64,000 bases of DNA, taken from the NCBI RefSeq assembly GCF_900096965.1, contig NZ_FMYM01000002.1:1-64000 (forward strand), in the 5' to 3' direction. The DNA comes from Shouchella lonarensis. GTDB lineage: Bacteria > Bacillota > Bacilli > Bacillales > Bacillaceae_D. Shown piece after piece: positions 8,864-16,909 of the stretch. Within the stretch, counting starts at the first letter, position 1. Every line of letters starts with the position of its first letter. The translations under genes and the position numbers were made by a program. A model generated the notes under the pieces. That model worked only from the letters and a program-made list of their open reading frames with translations, had not been told where the DNA came from and did not search any database.

Positions 8864-8971
8864 GTGATGACGACATTTCATACGTTAGTGCTAATGATTG
8901 CATTTGGCGGACTGATTGTATCAATCGTCAACGTGTCGCAGAAGGAAAATTGCGATAATGATAAGAAATAA
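8864..8971 (+). CDS. Holin-like type I toxin peptide (Hol_Tox family), copy 1
   Basis: A 34-36 residue peptide starting at GTG 8864 or ATG 8867. It begins MTTFHTLVLMIAFGGLIVSI and ends in a short charged tail (SQKENCDNDKK): one membrane span followed by a polar end. This is the pattern of the putative holin-like toxins (Fst/TxpA-like type I toxins) of Firmicutes. It is too short for routine gene calling. GGAGGTG lies 6-9 bases upstream. The flanking promoter, antisense promoter, ribosome-site hairpin and terminators match the second copy at 29.1 kb in position and design. In the cell it would insert in the membrane; an antisense RNA should keep it silent. Confidence 0.8.
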   Translation: MMTTFHTLVLMIAFGGLIVSIVNVSQKENCDNDKK

Positions 8972-9105
8972 CCACCCTTAAGCGTGCGAGCGGTAGGGTG
9001 GCAGTTGTAACCTCATATTGTGAGCCGCCCCTCTTAAAGGGAGCCCTGTTATTGCAGACCGTGGGTGTTCAAGCACTCGCGGTCATTTTAGTTTATGCTT
9101 TCTTA
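8960..9105 (-). ncRNA. Antisense RNA antitoxin of locus 1
   Basis: Inferred minus-strand RNA of about 145 bases. It starts after the minus promoter 9112-9141, crosses the 3' part of the toxin mRNA, and ends at a hairpin (CCACCCT/AGGGTGG, plus positions 8972-8978 and 8995-9001) followed on the minus strand by TTATTTCTT. It would pair with the toxin mRNA 3' end, as in bsrG/SR4- or txpA/RatA-type systems. Confidence 0.65.
9057..9090 (+). terminator. Terminator of toxin mRNA 1
   Basis: GACCGTGGGTG and CACTCGCGGTC form an 11-bp stem with two G-U pairs, followed by ATTTTAG. Confidence 0.65.
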
Positions 9106-9111
9106 AGTTTA

Positions 9112-9141
9112 AGTATACACGCACGGCGTGGAATACGTCAA
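9112..9141 (-). promoter_or_regulatory. Promoter of antisense antitoxin RNA 1
   Basis: On the minus strand: TTGACG, 18 bases, TATACT. Same layout and spacing as the antisense promoter of the 29-kb copy. Confidence 0.75.
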
Positions 9142-9193
9142 GTTGATCGTTAGCGTAGGTTAGGGAAAAAATTAGCTCAAGGAAGGTGATTAT

Positions 9194-9679
9194 ATGAATT
9201 GGCAACGGCATATCGGCGTGTACGGGATTTGTCATGATCCAGCGACGAAGAAACTGTGTGTCATTCAAAAGAAGGGTGGTCCTTATGACGGGATGTATGA
9301 TTTGCCAGGCGGATCACTTGAATCAAACGAAACGTTAGAAGAAGCGTTGAAACGAGAGTTTGTTGAAGAGACTGGATATCAAATTGAAGTTGTAAGAAGT
9401 ATCGGTACGGCTGATTTTTTAGTAGAAGAGAGTAAAAGAAATAGATGTGTCCACCATATCGCGCTATATTACGAAGTATTAGTGAAAGAAGGACAAGCGA
9501 GGGAGTTGCCAAAGAAAGTGTCAGCGGATAGCCAAGTCAAACCGAATGACTCAGGTGGTGTATACTGGCTTGACCCGAGTGAAGCAAGCACAGTACCATT
9601 ATCGCCACTCGTGCAAAAGGCGCTTGACTGGCTTGCTTCAGGAGATTTAGGGGTTGAGGCGGGTTCTTACAGTATGTAA
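9194..9679 (+). CDS. Nudix hydrolase
   Basis: A 161-residue Nudix protein. The box is complete, GGSLESNETLEEALKREFVE followed by ETGY, starting near residue 38. AAGGTGAT lies seven bases before the ATG. The N-terminal strand HIGVYGICHDPATKKLCVIQ is typical of Nudix enzymes acting on small nucleotide derivatives. It is not closely similar to the Nudix protein at 3.8 kb outside the box. Substrate unknown. A hairpin (ACCCGACA/TGTCGGGT, 9679-9710) follows the gene but lacks a clear U-tract. Confidence 0.85.
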   Translation: MNWQRHIGVYGICHDPATKKLCVIQKKGGPYDGMYDLPGGSLESNETLEEALKREFVEETGYQIEVVRSIGTADFLVEESKRNRCVHHIALYYEVLVKEGQARELPKKVSADSQVKPNDSGGVYWLDPSEASTVPLSPLVQKALDWLASGDLGVEAGSYSM

Positions 9680-9785
9680 CCCGACAAAACTGGTGCACCG
9701 ATTGTCGGGTATGAGATCCTTCTCGTTGGTATCCTGAAATAGGTGGCAAAAGTCATACACTATTTTACGAAAGGTGGTTGTTCGG

Positions 9786-10154
9786 GTGGATGCATTAGAA
9801 AAAATGAATGAAGCGCTGCGGTACATCGAGGATCATTTGACAGAAGACATTGATCTTCGTGTGGTGGCGCAGAAAGCTTGTTGTTCGGTATACCACTTTA
9901 AACGGATGTTTTCTTTTATTGCAGGTGTGACGTTAGCAGAGTACATTCGGCGCCGGCGTTTGACTAAAGCGGCATTTGCCTTAAAGGAGACAGACGTGAA
10001 AGTGATTGATATTGCGCTAGCGTATGGATACCAATCAGCCGATGCATTTACGCGGGCGTTTCAACACATGCATGGGGTGACACCAACGGCGGCGCGACAA
10101 GCAGGGCACTTACTAACGGCATATCCACCGATGACATTCCACCTTTCGATTTGA
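9786..10154 (+). CDS. AraC-type DNA-binding domain, first half of a split regulator
   Basis: About 122 residues with two AraC-family helix-turn-helix motifs: [20 protein letters not shown] and [23 protein letters not shown] at 9786 is preferred as start because AAAGGTGG lies 9 bases upstream. The frame ends at TGA 10152-10154. The effector-binding protein at 10167 is in exactly the same frame, four codons later. Relatives are usually one protein in which ...[12 protein letters not shown] runs on into an MNYRI-type effector domain. So this looks like a single gene cut by one nonsense codon, with CGA to TGA as the simplest change. It could still bind DNA, but its ligand sensing is uncoupled. 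Confidence 0.8.
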   Translation: MDALEKMNEALRYIEDHLTEDIDLRVVAQKACCSVYHFKRMFSFIAGVTLAEYIRRRRLTKAAFALKETDVKVIDIALAYGYQSADAFTRAFQHMHGVTPTAARQAGHLLTAYPPMTFHLSI

Positions 10155-10166
10155 GGGGGCAGCGAG

Positions 10167-10631
10167 ATGAATTATCGTATCGAAGAGAAAGACGCCTTTA
10201 AGGTTGTTGGGTTGAAAAAGCGGGTAAAGCTTGTTTCGACGGGTGAGAATTCGGAGATCGTTGAGGTGTTAGAAGCGATCAGCGATGAGACATACGCCGA
10301 ACTAGAAGCTCTTTCAAATATGGCGCCAGCAGGGATTTTGAATGTTTGTGCCAACTTTTCTGAAGAAGGTTCAGGTGCGGGTGAACTTGATTTTTACGTG
10401 GCTGCGACAACGACAAAGCAGGCACCTGCGCACTTTGAAACGTTGAAGATAGATGTATCGTCATGGGCGGTGTTTTCAATTGAAGGAGACTGGGAGGATG
10501 TGCAAGCGCTGTGGGGACGCATCTATAGTGAATGGTTCCCAACTTCCGGCTATGAACACGCTGGAGGGCCCGAGATATTAGGTGGAACGGAAGAACAAAG
10601 TGAGATTTGGATCCCAGTCGTGAAGAAATAA
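10167..10631 (+). CDS. GyrI-like effector-binding protein, second half of the split regulator
   Basis: A 154-residue protein of the GyrI-like/AraC_E_bind small-molecule-binding fold. It begins NYRIEEKDAFKVVGLKKRV, the usual start of this domain. The late motif GDWEDVQALWGRIYSEWFPT with a closing EIWIPVVKK is characteristic. GAGGGGG lies 7 bases before the ATG, so it can be translated on its own even though the upstream half ends in TGA. Stand-alone GyrI-like proteins do exist, so two separate working proteins remain possible. Confidence 0.8.
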   Translation: MNYRIEEKDAFKVVGLKKRVKLVSTGENSEIVEVLEAISDETYAELEALSNMAPAGILNVCANFSEEGSGAGELDFYVAATTTKQAPAHFETLKIDVSSWAVFSIEGDWEDVQALWGRIYSEWFPTSGYEHAGGPEILGGTEEQSEIWIPVVKK

Positions 10632-10636
10632 CAAAG

Positions 10637-10672
10637 AGGCGTCGTCTGCATATGGTAGGCGACGCCTTTTTC
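10637..10672 (+). terminator. Terminator after the AraC/GyrI pair
   Basis: AGGCGTCG (10637-10644) pairs with CGACGCCT (10660-10667) and runs into a T-rich tail. Confidence 0.8.
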
Positions 10673-10740
10673 TTTTCACATGCATGCTAAAGATGCGCGT
10701 GATACAATAAAGAGGAATTTAGAGAATGAGGTGTTGTTTA

Positions 10741-12117
10741 ATGAAAGAAGCAGTCATTGCACATTTACGTGAAAATCGTGATCAATATGTAGAGGAACTA
10801 AAAGATTTTTTAAAACTGCCGAGTATTAGTGCCGATTCTGCGCATCATGAAGATGTGCGGGAAACAGCCGTCTGGTTAAAAGCGGCGTTAACGTCGGCTG
10901 GAATGGATAAAGTAGAAGTAATTGAAACAGACAAGCACCCCCTTGTTTATGCCGAATGGCTTCGTGCGGGCGAAGAGGCAGAGACGATTTTGATTTATGG
11001 ACATTATGACGTGCAGCCGGTTGATCCACTTGATTTGTGGGAGACGCCACCGTTTGAGCCGAGTATTCGGGATGGCAAGTTGTATGCGCGCGGGGCAAGC
11101 GATGATAAAGGACAAACGTTGATGCACATCAAAGCGGTGCAAGCAATGCTTGAAGTAGAAGGGAAGCTACCGTTTAATGTGAAGTTTTTAATTGAAGGTG
11201 AAGAAGAAATTGGCTCGCCAAGTTTAGATGCGTTTGTGGAAAGCGAGAAAGAAAAACTTGCTGCGGATGTGTTAATCATTTCCGATACGCCGATGCTTTC
11301 GGCTGGTCGTCCCGCCATTTGTACCGGGTTACGCGGGATTGCTGCGCTGCAAATTGATGTGCGCGGGACAAAAGGTGACTTGCATTCAGGCTTATATGGC
11401 GGTGCCGTGCAAAATGCGCTGCATGCACTCGTGCAGCTCTTAGCTTCCTTTCGCGATGAGCAAGGGCGTATTCAAGTGGCTGGCTTTTATGACGGCATTG
11501 AAGCTTTGCCTGAAGCAGAAAAAGACAGCCTCGCTGCACTAGGAAGCGGCGATGAAGAAATGAAAGAAGAGACCGGTGTGCGTGAGTTGTTTGGTGAGGC
11601 AGGATACACGAGTCGCGAGCGGACATGGACGCGCCCGACGTTAGAATTAAACGGCGTATACGGTGGTTTTCAAGGAGAGGGTGTCAAAACCGTCATTCCG
11701 GCAACAGCGCATGCGAAATTGACGTGCCGCCTTGTGCCGGGACAAGATCCGACCGACATTTTCGAGAAAATTGAAGCCCACATTGCGGCGCATACGCCAC
11801 CGGGTGTGACGATCACGACCGAACGACATGATAGCGGCAAACCTTTTGCGGCGCCAGTGACAGATCGTGCGTTCCAAGCAGCGGCACAAGCCTATGCTGA
11901 TGTGTATAACACGGAGGTGGCTTACACACGTATGGGGGGTTCCATCCCAGTGGTGGAGACGTTTGATGCTGCGCTTGGCGTGCCGATTGTTTTAATGGGC
12001 TTTGGTTTACCAAGTGAGAATTTCCATGCACCGAATGAGCACTTTCACTTAGATAATTTTGATAAAGGGTTGGAGACGATTGTGGCTTTCTGGGCACATT
12101 ATGCACAGAAAGGGTAA
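10741..12117 (+). CDS. M20-family metallodipeptidase
   Basis: A 458-residue M20 peptidase with the two-zinc active site. The first ligand His is in GHYDVQPVDP, the bridging Asp in GASDDKGQTLMHIKA, the catalytic Glu pair in EGEEEIGSPS, and a late His in NFHAPNEHFHLDNF. The lid/dimerisation domain (about residues 190-340) is intact, including KGDLHSGLYGGAVQN. Length and motifs fit the M20 dipeptidase/CPG2-like group that cleaves dipeptides in the cytoplasm. GAGGTG lies 8 bases before ATG 10741; an upstream ATG at 10726 is open but less well placed. Confidence 0.88.
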   Translation: MKEAVIAHLRENRDQYVEELKDFLKLPSISADSAHHEDVRETAVWLKAALTSAGMDKVEVIETDKHPLVYAEWLRAGEEAETILIYGHYDVQPVDPLDLWETPPFEPSIRDGKLYARGASDDKGQTLMHIKAVQAMLEVEGKLPFNVKFLIEGEEEIGSPSLDAFVESEKEKLAADVLIISDTPMLSAGRPAICTGLRGIAALQIDVRGTKGDLHSGLYGGAVQNALHALVQLLASFRDEQGRIQVAGFYDGIEALPEAEKDSLAALGSGDEEMKEETGVRELFGEAGYTSRERTWTRPTLELNGVYGGFQGEGVKTVIPATAHAKLTCRLVPGQDPTDIFEKIEAHIAAHTPPGVTITTERHDSGKPFAAPVTDRAFQAAAQAYADVYNTEVAYTRMGGSIPVVETFDAALGVPIVLMGFGLPSENFHAPNEHFHLDNFDKGLETIVAFWAHYAQKG

Positions 12118-12172
12118 GGATTGTCGCAATTTCATTGTATGTGAATGGCTTTAGAAAAAGGAGTGGGTAGGA

Positions 12173-12988
12173 ATGGAGAAACAACAATCCCAAGAAGAAG
12201 TGGTGCGTCCAATTCGGTTAGTAGCCATTGATATGGATGGTACGCTTTTAAATAGAGAGGGAAAAGTTTCAGAAGGCAATAAAGCAGCGATCACGGAGAT
12301 GGTGGCTCTTGGTGTGACACTTGTGATTAGTACAGGAAGGTGTTATCCGGAATGCACGGAGCATACTGATGGGTTGAATTTAAGAGAGGACTTTTTCTTT
12401 GTGAATGTCAATGGCAGCGAGATCCGTGATAAAACTGGACAACTCCTGTATCGCCGTGTACTTGATCAAGAAGTCGTCGATCATATTTATGATTTGCACG
12501 CGAAGCATGAGGCGCGTATTTGGGGAATGACAACAGCAAGAAACTTTTCTGGCGCCCTTCCCGACCGTGATGAGGCACATGAATGGATGAAATTTGGTTT
12601 TGATACAGAAGATGACGATGTGCGTGAATCATTAAAAGCGGCGCTGGAGGAAAAAGGGCTAACCGAGATTACAAATTCAAGTCCATATAATATAGAAGTG
12701 AATGCGCTTGGTATTAACAAAGCGGCAGCGATCAAACAACTAGGTGAGAAGTTAGGGATCACCATGAATGAAGTGATGGCGATTGGTGATAGTCTAAATG
12801 ATATTGCGATGATTCGAGAAGCAGGTGTTGGTGTTGCGATGGGCAATGCCCAAGATGTTGTGAAACAGGCGGCCGATTGGATTACGGCGACGAATGAGCA
12901 AGACGGTGTAGCAGCCGCGATCCAACGTTGGGTGATTGTACCACAAACGATAGCCCACCGACGCAAGTTAGATTCATCGGAAGAATAA
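12173..12988 (+). CDS. Cof-type HAD-superfamily phosphatase
   Basis: A 271-residue HAD hydrolase of the Cof subfamily (type IIB cap). Motif I is AIDMDGTLLN (nucleophile Asp and general acid Asp), motif II is VISTGR, the Lys of motif III is in LGINKAAAIKQL, and motif IV is IGDSLNDIAMI. AAAAGGAGTG precedes the ATG. Such enzymes dephosphorylate sugar phosphates, FMN or pyridoxal phosphate; the exact substrate is not evident. It follows the M20 gene by about 55 bases and may share its transcript. Confidence 0.87.
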   Translation: MEKQQSQEEVVRPIRLVAIDMDGTLLNREGKVSEGNKAAITEMVALGVTLVISTGRCYPECTEHTDGLNLREDFFFVNVNGSEIRDKTGQLLYRRVLDQEVVDHIYDLHAKHEARIWGMTTARNFSGALPDRDEAHEWMKFGFDTEDDDVRESLKAALEEKGLTEITNSSPYNIEVNALGINKAAAIKQLGEKLGITMNEVMAIGDSLNDIAMIREAGVGVAMGNAQDVVKQAADWITATNEQDGVAAAIQRWVIVPQTIAHRRKLDSSEE

Positions 12989-13003
12989 ACATATCATTGC
13001 AAG

Positions 13004-13041
13004 AAGACAGCAGGGGCAACTACCCTATGCTGTCTTTTTTA
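13004..13041 (+). terminator. Terminator after the HAD gene
   Basis: AAGACAGC (13004-13011) pairs with GCTGTCTT (13029-13036), with an inner AGGG/CCCT pair, followed by TTTTTT. Confidence 0.85.
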
Positions 13042-13079
13042 TGGTAAAAAGCTTGACAAAGTTGGTGAAGACTATTAAA

Positions 13080-13095
13080 GTTGCCTTAAAGAAAC
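13080..13095 (+). promoter_or_regulatory. MntR-type operator before mntABCD
   Basis: GTTGCCTTAAAGAAAC matches 14 of 16 positions of the Bacillus MntR box TTTGCCTTAAGGAAAC. A TTGACA at about 13053 lies upstream. Mn2+-loaded MntR would repress the operon. Confidence 0.7.
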
Positions 13096-13161
13096 TTTAT
13101 TGATGGACGGCAAGTGATGCACAATTTGAGAGAAGCAATCAGACGAAAGGAAGTGTGCGGA

Positions 13162-14100
13162 GTGGGTAACCGACTATGGAGCGGCGCCTTGTTAAATTTA
13201 AGTGCGATCGCTTTGTTAAGCGGCTGTAATGAGGAAAGTGCGAATAAAAATAATGGCGAGGACGAAGCAATTAAAATTGTGACGACAACCGCGCAAATTG
13301 GAGAACCGCTAGAAGTGATTGGCGGAGATCGGGTAGATGTGACGAGTTTAATGGGTCCAGGTGTTGACCCACACTTATATACAGCGACCCAAGGAGATAT
13401 TAAAACGTTAAGTGATGCCGATATGATCTTTTACAATGGTCTCTATTTAGAAATGCAAATGAACAAAGTGTTTGAAAATATTAATGTCCCAGCGATCCCG
13501 ATCGGTGAAGCGGTGAAAACAACTGATTTACTTGAAGATGAAGAAGATGAAACAGCGAATGATCCGCATATTTGGTTTGATGTTCGTTTATGGAAACAAG
13601 CGCTCAATGCGGCAGTGGAAGAGTTAAAGACATTTTCACCTGACGATGCAGAGATGTTTGAGGAAAATAAGCAGGCGTATTTTGAGGAGTTAGAGGAATT
13701 ATATACGTACGCGACGGAGAAATTGGCCGAGATCCCCGAGGAAAAACGGGTGCTTGTCACTGCGCACGATGCGTTCCAATATTTTGGGCGGATGAATAAT
13801 ATAGAGGTAATCGGTTTACAAGGGTTGAGCACAGAAGATGAAGTAGGCATTATGGATATTCAGGGAACGATTGATCTGGTCGTGGAAAAAGGTGTTCCAG
13901 CAGTATTTGTGGAAAGCAGTGTGAACCGTTCTTCGATTGAAGCAGTTATTGAAGGAGCCAGTAAAGCCGGTTTGGATATAGAACTAGGTGGAGAATTATT
14001 TTCAGATGCGATGGGAGAAGCCGGAACAGAAGAGGGCACGTATATCGGCATGTATCGTCATAATGTAGATACGATTTATGATGCGTTAATGCGCAAGTAA
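13162..14100 (+). CDS. mntA: Manganese-binding lipoprotein of ABC importer (MntA-like)
   Basis: About 312 residues, the cluster A-I (ZnuA/MntA-type) solute-binding protein. The lipobox is ALLSGC, so the mature protein is anchored by an acylated Cys. Metal ligands are the His in PGVDPHLY, the His in NDPHIWFD, the Glu in VFVESSVNR and the Asp in ELFSDAMGE. I prefer GTG 13162, which gives a normal signal peptide and has AAGGAAG upstream; the frame opens at 13114. An acidic insert (LLEDEEDETAND) precedes the second His. The MntR-type box upstream favours Mn2+ over Zn2+. Confidence 0.85.
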   Translation: MGNRLWSGALLNLSAIALLSGCNEESANKNNGEDEAIKIVTTTAQIGEPLEVIGGDRVDVTSLMGPGVDPHLYTATQGDIKTLSDADMIFYNGLYLEMQMNKVFENINVPAIPIGEAVKTTDLLEDEEDETANDPHIWFDVRLWKQALNAAVEELKTFSPDDAEMFEENKQAYFEELEELYTYATEKLAEIPEEKRVLVTAHDAFQYFGRMNNIEVIGLQGLSTEDEVGIMDIQGTIDLVVEKGVPAVFVESSVNRSSIEAVIEGASKAGLDIELGGELFSDAMGEAGTEEGTYIGMYRHNVDTIYDALMRK

Positions 14101-14114
14101 TAGGGGATGAAAAA

Positions 14115-14870
14115 ATGAATGTGTTAGAGGTACAAGGGCTGAGTGCAGCCTACCGTAAAAATACAGCTTTAACAAATGTCACTTGTTCAATCTCGCAAGG
14201 ATCATTAACGGGGATTGTTGGGCCAAACGGTGCCGGAAAGTCCACGTTGATTAAAACGTTGCTTGAGTTGCACCCACGTCTTGCTGGGGAAGTCACGTTT
14301 TTTGGTTCCACCCTCGCAAAGGAAAAAAAGCGCATCGGATATGTGCCGCAGCGCGGGTCGGTTGACTGGGACTTCCCGACAAACGCACTTGATGTCGTGA
14401 TGATGGGTTTGTACGGTCATATTGGTTGGTTAAAGTGGCCAAAGAAAAAGCACGAAGAAAAAGCGCATGCGGCGCTCGAACAAGTCGGGATGACGGATTA
14501 TGCGACGCGGCAAATTAGTCAGCTTTCAGGCGGGCAACAGCAACGTGTATTTTTAGCGCGTGCGCTTGTGCAAGCAGCGGATTTATACTTCATGGATGAA
14601 CCACTTGCGGGCGTTGATGCAGCGACCGAGCGAGCGATCATGGCGATTTTAAAGCAGTTAAAAGAAGCAGGGAAAACCGTGCTTGTCGTGCATCATGACT
14701 TGCAGACGGTTACCGACTACTTTGATCATGTATTATTTTTAAATCGGACGGTGATTGCACACGGCCCGACGGAGACAACATTTACAAATGAGAACATCGA
14801 GAAAACGTATGGTGGTGCTGTGCGGTTTATAAAGGAGGGGACGTTCAATGGCCATTCTCGCGTCCGCTAA
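14115..14870 (+). CDS. mntB: Manganese ABC importer ATP-binding protein (MntB-like)
   Basis: A 251-residue ABC ATPase. Walker A is GPNGAGKST, the signature is LSGGQQQRV, Walker B is LYFMDEP, and the H-loop is VVHHD. The Q-loop region YVPQRGSVDWDFP is typical of zinc/manganese importers. It lies 14 bases after the binding protein and overlaps the first permease start by 23 bases, so translation is probably coupled. Confidence 0.9.
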   Translation: MNVLEVQGLSAAYRKNTALTNVTCSISQGSLTGIVGPNGAGKSTLIKTLLELHPRLAGEVTFFGSTLAKEKKRIGYVPQRGSVDWDFPTNALDVVMMGLYGHIGWLKWPKKKHEEKAHAALEQVGMTDYATRQISQLSGGQQQRVFLARALVQAADLYFMDEPLAGVDAATERAIMAILKQLKEAGKTVLVVHHDLQTVTDYFDHVLFLNRTVIAHGPTETTFTNENIEKTYGGAVRFIKEGTFNGHSRVR

Positions 14871-15783
14871 CTTCCAATGGGTATTGCTTAGTACGACGAT
14901 GCTTGGGATTGCAGCGGGCATGTTCGGTGTATTGGCGTACTGGAAAAAGCAAAGTTTAATGAGTGATACGTTGTCTCACGCTGCTTTACCTGGTGTGATT
15001 GTCGCTTTTATGATTATGAATGAGAAAAATTTATTTCTCCTTGTTGTCGGGGCGGCATGTAGTGCGTTACTTGGGGCTTGGTTTATTCATGTGATTCGTT
15101 CATCGACGCGCATTAAAGAAGATACAGCGATGGGCATGATTTTATCGGTCTTCTTTGGTGCCGGAATGGTATTGTTAACGATTGTGAATCGAACGGCGAG
15201 TGGCAGTCAAAGTGGGCTGGACACATTTATTTTTGGTCAGGCGGCGAGCATGGTTCGTCAAGACGTGTATACAATGACGGCGCTGGCGTTAGTGGTCATT
15301 ATGATGATTGTCATTGCTTTTAAGGAATGGAAAATTTATTTATTCGATTTACAATTCGCCAAAGGATTAGGGTTACCGACATCATTAATGCATATCTTTT
15401 ATGTGCTAGGACTTGTCGTCACGATCGTTATCGGCATTCAAGCGGTCGGGGTCATTTTAATGGCCGCGCTCCTAATCATTCCAGCAGTGAGCGCACGGTA
15501 TTGGACGCATTCTTTTAAAGTGATGATGTTTTTGTCTGCCATATTTGGTGGTTTATCTGGTGCGATTGGCACCTTTGTCAGCGCACAAGGAGCGAACTGG
15601 CCAACCGGTCCTTTCATCGTTTTAACAGCAACCGCATTTTTCCTTGTGTCACTTGTGTTTGGTAGGTCGCATGGTTTGTTAACGGAATACTTCACCTATA
15701 AAAAGCAGCAAAAAGAGCTGGCGCAACCTGAGGATGAAAGAACCCAACTTCCTGGTGTGTTATCGAAAGAAGGTGGCAGGTAG
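14848..15783 (+). CDS. mntC: Manganese ABC importer permease (MntC-like)
   Basis: A 311-residue ABC-3 family permease with about eight to nine membrane segments. The family pattern SDTLSHAALPGVIVAF is present near residue 36, and MAALLIIPAVSARYW near 205. AAAGGAGGGG sets the ATG at 14848 inside the end of the ATPase gene. It forms the membrane pore with the next gene product. Confidence 0.88.
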   Translation: MAILASANFQWVLLSTTMLGIAAGMFGVLAYWKKQSLMSDTLSHAALPGVIVAFMIMNEKNLFLLVVGAACSALLGAWFIHVIRSSTRIKEDTAMGMILSVFFGAGMVLLTIVNRTASGSQSGLDTFIFGQAASMVRQDVYTMTALALVVIMMIVIAFKEWKIYLFDLQFAKGLGLPTSLMHIFYVLGLVVTIVIGIQAVGVILMAALLIIPAVSARYWTHSFKVMMFLSAIFGGLSGAIGTFVSAQGANWPTGPFIVLTATAFFLVSLVFGRSHGLLTEYFTYKKQQKELAQPEDERTQLPGVLSKEGGR

Positions 15784-16686
15784 ATGCTTTCTTACGAAGG
15801 GTGGATTTTATTAACAGGTGCGCTCGTTGGCATGACGTGCGGGATTGTCGGCGTCTATTTAATTTTACGGCGGATGGCAATGATGTCGGATGCAATCAGT
15901 CATACAGTGCTATTAGGGATTGTACTTGCCTATCTTGTCACCAATAGTTTGGAAGGGGTCCACATGCTCATTGGTGCGACGATTGCTGGATTAGTGACGA
16001 CGTTCCTTGTGCAGTGGTTTCATTCAAAAGGGGTGCAGCATGATGCGTCGATTGGCGTAGTATTTACAGCGCTATTTGCCATTGGCGTCATTTTAATTGC
16101 GACGAGTGTTGGAAATGTTCATTTAGACGTGAAGCATGCGCTTATGGGCGAGATTGCTTTTATCCCGTGGCATACGATGTCCGTGCTCGGTTTTGATGTG
16201 CCTGTTGCGACGCTGATGCTACTTGGCGTGTTTGCGCTCGTATTCCTGCTTGTCCTTGCGTTTTACAAGGAGTGGAAGATTATTGCCTTCGACCCCGCGC
16301 TTGCGGCGAGTTTAGGGTTACCGGTATTATTACTCCATTACGTATTTATGACGCTCGTTTCCGTCACAACGGTGGCTTCTTTTGATGCTGTTGGTGCGAT
16401 TATGGTTGTCGCGATGCTCATTACGCCAGCTGCGGCTGCATATTTGTGGACGGAGCGATTATCGGTCATGCTCGTGCTAAGCGCCTTATTCGGTGTGGTT
16501 GCAGCGATTAGTGGTTATTATGTCGCTGTTTGGCTCGATAGTTCCATTTCTGGCACGATGGCAGTCATGACCGGTGTTGTTTTTCTTGTTAGCTTTCTTG
16601 TGTCGCCATCTCATGGTCTGTTATCGAAGTGGCTTCGCCCGGTGACGAAAGAAACGGAGACGATTGTGGAGGCACATAGTGACTAG
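15784..16686 (+). CDS. mntD: Manganese ABC importer permease (MntD-like)
   Basis: A 300-residue ABC-3 permease, paralogous to the preceding one (SDAISHTVLLGIVLAYL corresponds to SDTLSHAALPGVIVAF; MLITPAAAAYLWTERL near residue 220). It starts directly after the preceding stop codon with AAGGTGG upstream. The operon then ends at the hairpin 16703-16730. The order binding protein, ATPase, permease, permease is that of mntABCD in Bacillus. Confidence 0.88.
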   Translation: MLSYEGWILLTGALVGMTCGIVGVYLILRRMAMMSDAISHTVLLGIVLAYLVTNSLEGVHMLIGATIAGLVTTFLVQWFHSKGVQHDASIGVVFTALFAIGVILIATSVGNVHLDVKHALMGEIAFIPWHTMSVLGFDVPVATLMLLGVFALVFLLVLAFYKEWKIIAFDPALAASLGLPVLLLHYVFMTLVSVTTVASFDAVGAIMVVAMLITPAAAAYLWTERLSVMLVLSALFGVVAAISGYYVAVWLDSSISGTMAVMTGVVFLVSFLVSPSHGLLSKWLRPVTKETETIVEAHSD

Positions 16687-16702
16687 TTGGAGAAGAGGGA
16701 AG

Positions 16703-16730
16703 GGCTTGCCGTGGGGGGCAGGCCTTTTGT
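16703..16730 (+). terminator. Terminator of mntABCD
   Basis: GGCTTGCC (16703-16710) pairs with GGCAGGCC (16717-16724), followed by TTTTGTTG. Confidence 0.8.
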
Positions 16731-16819
16731 TGTTTATAGGATGGAATGAATTACATACCAGATTAGTTTTGTTTAGACGCAAATGCTCGATTTTGAACGC
16801 GGCATCCAAGAAAAATATT

Positions 16820-16881
16820 GATAAATGACAAAAGATAATTTCGATATTTCTGTTGATAGTTCTGTCGATATTTAGTATGTT
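16820..16881 (+). promoter_or_regulatory. Receptor A promoter with five phased GATA words
   Basis: TTGATA (16853-16858), 17 bases, TATGTT (16876-16881) is a fair sigma-A promoter. GATA occurs at 16820, 16834, 16843, 16855 and 16867 (spacings 14, 9, 12 and 12); the last three lie in similar contexts TCGATATT, GTTGATAG and GTCGATATT. It could be an operator array for autoregulation; this is inference. Confidence 0.45.
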
Positions 16882-16909
16882 AAGAGTACAACATATTGGG
16901 GGGGTTGAC

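Noticed and set aside
9679-9710. ACCCGACA/TGTCGGGT hairpin as a full terminator after the second Nudix gene
   Set aside because: No run of T follows; mentioned in the gene entry but not called as a terminator.
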